The translations under genes were made by a program, and so were the position numbers. Shown piece by piece: positions 50,701-58,108 of a stretch of 60,177 nucleotides of DNA. The stretch covers positions 10,060,561 through 10,120,737 of the forward strand of contig NZ_CP026498.1 in the NCBI RefSeq assembly GCF_002953255.1, read 5' to 3'. Every line of letters starts with the position of its first letter. Position 1 is the first letter of the stretch. The notes under the pieces were generated by a model. That model ran no database searches and was not told the DNA's origin. It was given only the letters and a program-made list of their open reading frames with translations. This DNA is from Streptomyces sp. CB01881 (lineage in GTDB: Bacteria > Actinomycetota > Actinomycetes > Streptomycetales > Streptomycetaceae).

Positions 50701-53652
50701 GTCGACCAGTTCGTCGTACGGCATGGCGCCCCGGCCGCTCTCCCAGAGCCGCAGCGCGAGCAGGGTGACGGCCTCCCAGAGCTGGTCCAGGCCGAGGCCG
50801 GGCGCGGCGCCCGGCCCGCCGTGGCCGCGCCGCTCCTCGAACCGCAGCCAGGCGGTGAAGACCTCCTGGTAGAGGCCGGCGGCGCTGAGCGCCCGGCCGG
50901 CGCCGGCGACGGCCCGCAGCCGGTCGTGGTCGAGGTCGGCGACGAAGCTGAGCAGCCGGGGGTTGCGGCAGAGCGCCAGCAGGTCGGGGATGGCCTCCAG
51001 CAGGCGCATCCGGCGGTCGGCGGCGGTCTCGTCGCCGTAGCGGTTGACCAGGTAGCCGCGGATCTGGGCGGTGGTGAAGTCCTGGACGGCGAGCAGCCGC
51101 CGCTGCGGCAGCAGGCCGACCCGCTCGCCGAGCGCGGTGAGCACCTGCTCCTGGGAGCTGAAGTGCTGGGTGCGGCTGCTGACCACGATCTTGGCGCTGT
51201 CGACGGCGGCGTCCAGCAGCACCTGGAGGTGGTCGGCGGCCCGCTCGTAGCTGACCCGGTTGAGGAGCTCGTCGAAGCCGTCGAAGAGCAGCACGATGCG
51301 GCCCTGGCGGAGCATGTAGCGGAAGGCCCGCAGGTCGATGGTGTCGAGGCCGTGGGCGGTCAGGTGGGCGGCCACCAGGCCGTCGAAGGAGTGCGCCTTG
51401 TCGAGCGCGCTGAGCTCGATGAACAGCGGGGTCAGGTGCGGGAGTTCGGTGGGGATGCGGCGGGCCAGCTCGCGCAGCGCGAAGGTCTTGCCGCGGCCGA
51501 AGTCGCCGAGCAGCAGCAGGAACCGGCCGTGGTCGGACTCCAGCAGCCGGAGCATCTCGTCGACCAGGCCGTCGCGTTCGGCGCCGCCGGGGCGTTCGGC
51601 GTCGCGGTAGCGCTGCGGGAGGTAGAGGCCGGGCTGGTACTGGCCGTCGGTGCTGAGCCGCTCGCTCTGGGCGGCCACGTAGCCGCGCAGGTCGAGCAGG
51701 CCCTGGAACTCGACGAAGCTGCGCAGCCGGACGCCGCGCCGCCGGGCGCGGTCGCGCAGCTCGCGCGGTGGCGGCGGGCCGTCGTGGACGAGTTCGGCGT
51801 CGGGTGCGGTGCCGGCGGCGTGCACGGCGTCGACGAAGTGGTCGACGTCCTCGGCGGTGGGGGTGGAGACGCAGGCGGCGACGCGCTGCTGGCGGACGAA
51901 GCCGGACTCGGTCCAGGTGACGAGGAGCTGGGGCGGTGCGCCCGTGACGACGCGGATCTGGGCGCCCTCGTGGCGGGTCCGGCAGACCTCGGCGACCCGG
52001 GCCAGCAGGGTGTCGGCGGGGGAGGCCAGCTCCCGGGCCTCCCGTTCGGGTTCGGCGGGCGGCGGGGCGGCGGGCTGCGGTTGCGGCGGGGCGGCCGGCG
52101 CGGCCGCGTCGGGCGGCGGCGGGAAGGCCCGGTGGGCCCGGCGCCAGACGGCGGGCGTCTGCTGGAGCTCGGCGCCCGGGGCGGGCCAGCGGGTGAGCCC
52201 GTCGCGGGTGAGCCGGAGCAGCTGGTGGGTGCCGGGGCCGCCGGCACCCACCACGCCGACCTCGCCGGCGGCGGTGGGCAGCGTCCGGACCGCCGTCCGG
52301 GAGTCGGACGGGCCGTGCAGCAGCAGGTGCAGCCGCGGCGCGGTGAGGCGGGTGAACCGGTCGAGGTCGCGCAGCGGTTCGGCGTCCTGGCCCGCCCGGG
52401 CCGACCGGGCGCCGGCGGGCCGGGCCGTGACCGGGTGGCGCAGCGCGCCGATCCGCAGCCAGCCGTCGCTCTCGTACGGGCGCAGCGCCTGGGCGAACCA
52501 GGCGGCCTGTTCGGGGCCGAGCCAGCCGTACCGGTCGTCGGCGCGGTGGCTGTACGCCATCGAGGAGTTGAGGCCGGCGACGACGGTGCCGAGCTCGGGC
52601 ACGGGGAAGAGCGTCCACGGCTGGGCGCTGTCGAAGACGACGTCCAGGCCCTGGTAGAACTCCTGGAACAGCCGGGCGTAGTGGCGCCACTTGGGCCAGT
52701 ACGGCGGGGTGGGCCGCAGTTCGTCGGCCTCGCAGGTGCTGAAGTAGGCGCGCGAGGCGGCCTGGCTGACGTCCTGCCCGCCGGGCACGACGGCCACCCG
52801 GTGGGGTTCCAGGCCGAGCAGGGAGCGGATCCCGGTGAGGAAGGCGAGCGCCTGCTCGCACTCGCGGGGGCTGCCGGAGGCGGTCAGGTCGCCGGTGACG
52901 ACGACCAGTTCGGGTGCCGGGGCGCCGGCGTCGGCCAGCTCCACGAGGTCGCCCCAGATGGCGGCCTGGAGGTCCACCGGGTCGTTGCCGCGGCCGAAGG
53001 ACGGGCCTGCCAGGTGCAGCACCGAGACGCCCTCGCGCTCGCCCGTCCGCTCCGGCGCCGACGGGTACTCGGGCGGGACGGACGGCCTGCGGCGGCCGGC
53101 CCAGCCCGTCCCGCCGACCGGCCGGGGCTCGGGCACCTGCGGCTGCGCCGGGGCGGCGGGCACGCCGGCGGACCCGCCCGGGTAGCCGGGCCGCAGTTCG
53201 GGCCGGGCCCGCCCGTCCATCGCCTGGCCGACCCGGGCCAGCAGCAGCCGGCGGGCGTGCGCGGGCTCGGCGACGCCCACCAGGTCGATGTAGGTGAGGG
53301 TGGCGAGCAGGCCGTCCACCGGGATGTCCTCGATGCGGACGGTCAGCAGCCGGCGGTCCGGGGCGTCCGGGTCGGAGCGCAGGGCGGCCTGCCACTCCAT
53401 CCGCCCGTAGCGGGAGCGCTCGTAGTGGCGGGAGAGCAGGGCGATGGTGGCGGCGGACTCGGTGACGCCCCGGTCCATGAAGTCCACGAAGTTGGTCCCG
53501 GGGACGAAGTCCCAGGCCTGGAGGAAGGCGCGGTAGCCGGCCTCCTCCAGCGTCCAGGCGATCCAGGCCGCCCACCGCTCGTCCGCCGGTGAGTAGCTGA
53601 TGAAGAAGTCGATCGGCCCGGGGCCACCCGGGGTCGCGTCCAAAGCCCCCAT
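47722..53652 (-). CDS. Giant TIR / phosphoesterase-like / NACHT / pentapeptide / WD40 STAND protein
   Basis: 1976 residues from the ATG at 53652. Residues ~14-150 are TIR (FFISYSPADERWAAWIAWTLEEAGYRAF, YGRMEWQAAL). Residues ~205-490 are a metallophosphoesterase-like domain (SVLHLAGPSFG, LVVVTGDLTASGSPRE, VAVVPGGQDVS) whose metal ligands are mostly lost. About 560-690 is an unassigned segment that could be nuclease-like (RVVTGAPPQLLVTWTESGF). The NACHT NTPase follows: Walker A LLLLGDFGRGKTFALREL near 720, Walker B IVLLFDGFDELL near 790. About 1107-1200 holds roughly twenty pentapeptide repeats (ADLRG type). From ~1240 to ~1950 there are about fifteen WD40 repeats, enough for two propellers. 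This is an NLR-like STAND sensor: WD40 as recogniser, NACHT as switch, TIR as effector. Defence against phage or control of cell fate is inferred. Confidence 0.9.
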   Translation of the reverse strand: MGALDATPGGPGPIDFFISYSPADERWAAWIAWTLEEAGYRAFLQAWDFVPGTNFVDFMDRGVTESAATIALLSRHYERSRYGRMEWQAALRSDPDAPDRRLLTVRIEDIPVDGLLATLTYIDLVGVAEPAHARRLLLARVGQAMDGRARPELRPGYPGGSAGVPAAPAQPQVPEPRPVGGTGWAGRRRPSVPPEYPSAPERTGEREGVSVLHLAGPSFGRGNDPVDLQAAIWGDLVELADAGAPAPELVVVTGDLTASGSPRECEQALAFLTGIRSLLGLEPHRVAVVPGGQDVSQAASRAYFSTCEADELRPTPPYWPKWRHYARLFQEFYQGLDVVFDSAQPWTLFPVPELGTVVAGLNSSMAYSHRADDRYGWLGPEQAAWFAQALRPYESDGWLRIGALRHPVTARPAGARSARAGQDAEPLRDLDRFTRLTAPRLHLLLHGPSDSRTAVRTLPTAAGEVGVVGAGGPGTHQLLRLTRDGLTRWPAPGAELQQTPAVWRRAHRAFPPPPDAAAPAAPPQPQPAAPPPAEPEREARELASPADTLLARVAEVCRTRHEGAQIRVVTGAPPQLLVTWTESGFVRQQRVAACVSTPTAEDVDHFVDAVHAAGTAPDAELVHDGPPPPRELRDRARRRGVRLRSFVEFQGLLDLRGYVAAQSERLSTDGQYQPGLYLPQRYRDAERPGGAERDGLVDEMLRLLESDHGRFLLLLGDFGRGKTFALRELARRIPTELPHLTPLFIELSALDKAHSFDGLVAAHLTAHGLDTIDLRAFRYMLRQGRIVLLFDGFDELLNRVSYERAADHLQVLLDAAVDSAKIVVSSRTQHFSSQEQVLTALGERVGLLPQRRLLAVQDFTTAQIRGYLVNRYGDETAADRRMRLLEAIPDLLALCRNPRLLSFVADLDHDRLRAVAGAGRALSAAGLYQEVFTAWLRFEERRGHGGPGAAPGLGLDQLWEAVTLLALRLWESGRGAMPYDELVDIAGVLTGLAETSLPTPQVAHAVGSGSLLVRSDEGMFQFIHGSVVEWLVARAAAAGLGRGEPGLLTRRPLSRLAVEFLCDLADHQVCQEWARSVLDGAADSPGADETARSNAVKVLARLRVPAHTDLRGAALAGEDLSHRDLSGVDLARADLTDARLLGANLAGASLRGARLVGARLDAADLTGADLRDADLRGARLIRTDLRGARLRGSRWQRAALISAVTDARVLAAPELRAAAIAPGLPVEAGFRPSEVGVPYGFDVRTTRLPEPVAFSVDGQLLAVGSDDGSVLVCDAVTGVALRTLKDHIGRVYAVKFAGDVLATGSADGTVRLWDPVSGECRHRLDIHPGGVWPVSLGPGGALLATGDAEGTVTLWDTAAGRLLRSLPGHAAPVYTAVFSPDGSRLVTGDRAGAVRVWSTGSGRLTAELPGHRGSVYRARFSPDGTLLATGDGGADGVAGGTVRLWDIARGRLLHTFDGHLGRVYTLAFHPDGDLLASGDTAGRVRLWNPLDGTAAGELEGCTGAVYQVAFDVDGTRLAAGDSDGVVRVWRVGPATRRGGAAAGGGGGGEGGGGREVVPLRRQPPEHRGSVWACRFRPADRPAAGPVGEAVGGPAGADAEALLVTGGNDGAVRLWEPGSGRSRQLLRGHGRRIGSLSFNGDGTLLAAGGNDGVVRLWEPATGRRARELAARSSRLVSAQFGPEGPLIATASNDGDLYLWNALSGEYLREMDVETEHVWAEAFSADGVFVATANDDDTVRIWYRSTGAHVATLREHRGRVRSIAFSADGRRLATGCDDSRVRIWDIAAGRIETQLEGHHDRVYAVAFAADGRWLASASWDGDAVVWADGAVRHRLGGHVGRLWTAAVHPRRPLLATAGDDRVVRLWDPHTGHDLGRLRGHTGRILAVTFSPDGSLLASGGEDGTVRLWNVPATGVPTPRATLLGAPDGWAALLPSGAYKYEGDVVGEFWHAVGMCRFEPGELDSHLLGVHRLPPEAEL

Positions 53653-53909
53653 GGGGGAGAGCTTGTGACCGATCGGGGGCCGGTAAACCCGGTTCGGCCC
53701 GGCGGTTCGGCCTTGCTTCGCCCGCGTCCCGCCGGTGTCCCGGCTACGTCCCGCCTGTGGCCCGGCTACGTCCGGCCGGTGTCCCCTCCCCGTCGTGCGC
53801 CGCTCCCGCCCGCGTCGCGCCCCGCTCCCGCACCCCCGTCGTGCCCAGGCCGCACCTGCACCCCGATCCGGTCTCGACGTGAGAACAACCGTGTGCGACC
53901 CTGGCGGGC

Positions 53910-55112
<1,203 letters not shown>

Positions 55113-55188
55113 CGGGGCCGTGGCGAGCCCGGCGCGGCGCGGGTCCGGCCCGCGCGGACGGGCCCGGCACGAGGCCCGGCCCGGCGCC

Positions 55189-56091
55189 TCACGGTCCGAA
55201 GCCGTCGTCGGGCTTGGCGGCCCGGGCGACCAGGTCCAGCAGGTGGGGCAGCACCTCCGGGCGCCCCGCGACGAAGCTCCGTGCGGTGTCCGGCTGCCCG
55301 ATCCGCCCGCTGAACCGGCCGCCGTCCAGCCGGCGGATCTCCAGGCCCGCCTCGGCCGCGAGCAGACACCCGGCGGGCAGGTCGATCTCCTCCGCCCGGT
55401 AGCCGACGAAACCGTCGATGTCGCCCCGGGCCAGCATCGACCAGGTGAGCAGGGGCGCCCAGAGCTGGAGCAGCCGCCGCGAGCCGGCCTCCAGCCCCTC
55501 CTTCAGCGCCCGGCACACCGGGTCGCCGGCCGGCACCCCGTGCCCCTGCGTCCAGGCGAGCACCGGTCCGGCGGGGGCCGGCGGGCCGGACGGCCGGCGC
55601 AGCCGCCCGCGCGGGCCGAAGGCGCCGCCGCCGCGCACCGCCCGCCACGTCCGGCCGGTCACCGGGTCGTGCACGACCCCGAGGACCGGCTCGTCACCGA
55701 CGCAGAGCGCGATGCCCACCACGTAGACGGGCAGGCCGACCACCACGTTGTTGCTGCCGTCGAGCGGGTCCACCAGCCAGGTCCGCCCGGAGGGTCCGCC
55801 CCCGCCACCCGCACCGGGTCCCGTCCCGCCGCCCTCCTCGGCGACGATACGGTCGGACGGGAAGCGCTCGGCGAGTCGCCGGGTGACCAGTTCCTCGGCC
55901 AGCAGGTCCAGCTCGGTGACCACGTCGCCGTCCTCGCCCTTCGGGTGGATCCGGAAGGCGCGCCGGAAACGGGAGCGCAGCAGCCCGCCCGCCTCCTCGG
56001 CGATGTCGACCGCGGCCTGGCACTCGGCCTCGAAGCCAGGGCTGCCGGTGCCGCCGGTGCCGCCGGGGTCAGTCTTCGGACGGGGGTTCAC
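55189..56091 (-). CDS. Inositol monophosphatase-family phosphatase
   Basis: 300 residues from a GTG at 56091 with GGAGG four bases upstream, overlapping the previous gene by 23 bp. The IMPase metal sites are visible: DGDVVTELDLLAEE, IVAEEGGG, WLVDPLDGSNNVVVGLPVYVVGIALC, and the C-terminal YRAEEIDLPAGCLLAAEAGLEI in place of the usual WDxAAG. The substrate may be an inositol phosphate, fructose bisphosphate, PAP or another nucleotide. It is the last gene of a three-gene minus-strand operon with a cupin-like and a 2-TM protein. Confidence 0.88.
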   Translation of the reverse strand: MNPRPKTDPGGTGGTGSPGFEAECQAAVDIAEEAGGLLRSRFRRAFRIHPKGEDGDVVTELDLLAEELVTRRLAERFPSDRIVAEEGGGTGPGAGGGGGPSGRTWLVDPLDGSNNVVVGLPVYVVGIALCVGDEPVLGVVHDPVTGRTWRAVRGGGAFGPRGRLRRPSGPPAPAGPVLAWTQGHGVPAGDPVCRALKEGLEAGSRRLLQLWAPLLTWSMLARGDIDGFVGYRAEEIDLPAGCLLAAEAGLEIRRLDGGRFSGRIGQPDTARSFVAGRPEVLPHLLDLVARAAKPDDGFGP

Positions 56092-56812
56092 TGAGCCTCC
56101 TGGCTGCCGCTTCGGCGATCCGGGCGGTCCGGGCCGCGTCGCACTGCCGCCGCACCACCCGGCGGGCACGGCCGTCGAGCGGCCCGAGGACGACGTCCAC
56201 CGGGCCGGGCACCGAACGCCCCAGCACCACCGTCGCGGCCGGTGCGCCGCCCGGCAGGACGGTCGCGTGGAACTCGCCGGCCGCCAGGGTGTACGTCTCG
56301 CCGCGCGCGCTGGTCCGCTCGCCGAGCGGCTCCCAGCGCACCAGCCTGGCGGTCGGCCGGATCTCGTCCGTGCCCTCCGCGCTGTGCACCTCGTACGCGC
56401 GGTGGGTCGGGCGGACCGGTTCGTCGTGGACCCCGACCCGCAGGTTGCCGACCCGCCCGTACAGCACGCTGCTCTTCAGCTCCCAGCTGTGGCAGTGGAT
56501 CTCCCGCACGGCGCGGGCCGGGCGCGGCCCGGCGGCGTCCGGACCGAAGACGTGCACGCAGACGCCGAGCGCGCCGTCGCGCAGCACCGGCAGGCAGAAG
56601 AAGCCGAGGGGGTGGGCGACGGCCCGCACCGCTCTCGCGCCCGAGGCGACCTCCGCCAGGATCCCGCCGACCAGCCCGTCCAGCGCGGGCGAGGCCTCGG
56701 CCTCCCCGGCGGCCAGGTCGAGCGAGGCGAAGAGGCCCGCGCGGGAGCCCGTACCGGGGTCCGGGCCGCGATCCAGGTCGGGGCCCGTGAAGGGGTCCGT
56801 GAAGGGGTCCAT
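56069..56812 (-). CDS. Cupin-like protein of unknown function
   Basis: 247 residues from the ATG at 56812 behind GGAGGAG. The N-terminus contains a small direct repeat (DPFTDPFTGPDLD). The middle GFFCLPVLRDGALGVCVHVF, AVREIHCHSWELKSSVLYGRVGNLRVGV and GETYTLAAGEFHATVLPGGAPAATVVLGR follows the beta-barrel and His pattern of cupin or cysteine-dioxygenase-like folds, with HCHSWE and EFHATV as likely metal ligands. No specific family is recognised. It sits between the 2-TM protein (20-bp gap) and the phosphatase (23-bp overlap). Confidence 0.65.
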   Translation of the reverse strand: MDPFTDPFTGPDLDRGPDPGTGSRAGLFASLDLAAGEAEASPALDGLVGGILAEVASGARAVRAVAHPLGFFCLPVLRDGALGVCVHVFGPDAAGPRPARAVREIHCHSWELKSSVLYGRVGNLRVGVHDEPVRPTHRAYEVHSAEGTDEIRPTARLVRWEPLGERTSARGETYTLAAGEFHATVLPGGAPAATVVLGRSVPGPVDVVLGPLDGRARRVVRRQCDAARTARIAEAAARRLSEPPSED

Positions 56813-56832
56813 GCGTCTCCTCCCTCCGGCGG

Positions 56833-57795
56833 CTACCTGCGGTACGGGTTCTCCGCGTGCAGCGCCCTGTCGATGATGTCGCCGACGTCCGCGTCCGAGA
56901 AGGAGGCGGGCAGCCGGATGCCCAGCTGCTCGAAGAGCCGCCGGGCCTCGTCGACGGTCGGGTCGTCACCGAGCGGCTCGGTGTCCCGCAGGTCGAGCTT
57001 GACCGCCTGCTCCCGGTAGTGGTGCAGCTCCGTGACGTAGTAGTCGTAGAGCGGGCGCCCGCGCTCGACGTAGAGGCTGACCCGCCGCGGGTCGTCCTGG
57101 GTGATGACCAGGCACGACGCCGAGAGGTCGAAGCGGAGCGTCGGGACGACGGACGAGAGGTGGACGTCGATCTCCAGGGTGTCGAGCCGCTGGCGGTACC
57201 AGGCGGCGGCGAACACCGTGGCGTAGGACTCCCGGCGGGTGCGCTCGACGCTCCACCCGCCGGGCTGCGCGCCGTCCGGGCGGCTGCTGAAGGTCTCCCG
57301 GAACCGCGAGTACGCCGCGCAGGCCCGCTCGTCGCCCGGGTGCACGATGTCGATCTTGACGGTGAGCGAGCGGCGGCGGCGCTGCGCCTCCCGGACGCAC
57401 TCGGGCAGGGTGACCGCCCGCAGGTAGGTGCCGGTGCCGCCCTTGAACACCCACCGGTCGGTGTCCTGGCGCGCCCGCTCCAGCGCCCGTTCCAGTTCCA
57501 CCCCGGCCAGCTCCCGCACCGAGGTCAGGTTGTCCAGCGCCTGCCGGGCACCGGCCGTCGCCTCCCGGATGTCGCTGATCCGGCGCCGGCGCTCGGCCAG
57601 CGACCCGTACACCACCGCCGCCAGTACCAGCAGGGTCGCGCCCGAGACGACGTTGTCCCCGAGCCCGCCGCCGAAGAGGTCGAGCAGCCCGACGGCCAGC
57701 GCGCCGCAGAAGGCGACGACGCCGTCCGAGTTCCGCAGCGCCCAGGCGATCGCACTCTCCAGCCGCCGCCCGGGCTCCGCACCCCCCTGCGCCAC
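56833..57795 (-). CDS. Two-TM protein with long cytoplasmic domain, unknown family
   Basis: 320 residues from a GTG at 57795. Two hydrophobic segments (SDGVVAFCGALAVGLLDLFGG and VVSGATLLVLAAVVYGSL) lie near the N-terminus. A coiled-coil-like stretch (RRISDIREATAGARQALDNLTSVREL) follows, then a globular domain with KGGTGTYLRAVTLPECV, RRSLTVKIDIVHPGDE, TVFAAAWYRQRLDTLEIDVHLS, RFDLSASCLVITQDDPRR and YDYYVTELHHYREQAVKLDL. The arrangement resembles 2-TM signalling proteins with a phospholipase-D-like or SMODS-associated cytoplasmic domain, but I cannot assign it. It heads the operon ending at 55189. Confidence 0.7.
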   Translation of the reverse strand: MAQGGAEPGRRLESAIAWALRNSDGVVAFCGALAVGLLDLFGGGLGDNVVSGATLLVLAAVVYGSLAERRRRISDIREATAGARQALDNLTSVRELAGVELERALERARQDTDRWVFKGGTGTYLRAVTLPECVREAQRRRRSLTVKIDIVHPGDERACAAYSRFRETFSSRPDGAQPGGWSVERTRRESYATVFAAAWYRQRLDTLEIDVHLSSVVPTLRFDLSASCLVITQDDPRRVSLYVERGRPLYDYYVTELHHYREQAVKLDLRDTEPLGDDPTVDEARRLFEQLGIRLPASFSDADVGDIIDRALHAENPYRR

Positions 57796-58108
57796 CCCGC
57801 ACCCCCTCGTTCGTCGGCCAACATGGTAAGTCTCGCAGGCAATTGACGACCAGACGGCGAATTTTCCGGCCGCCCTCCCGTCGGCGGCGCGTCCCTGCCG
57901 GGGCCGGGCGGGAGGGCGCGCGCAGACCGTTCACGGAGGCCGTGGCGAGGCCGCGCGGAGCCCGTCGAAGGACCGGGAGGATCACGTCGAGGACCGCCGC
58001 CGGGGTGCCCGCCCGGGCGAGTCGTCCGCGCCGACCGGCTAGCCTGGAGGGCTCCGCCCCGGGGTGCCCGCCCCGGACGCCAGCCCCGCCGACAAGGAGC
58101 CCGCCGAC

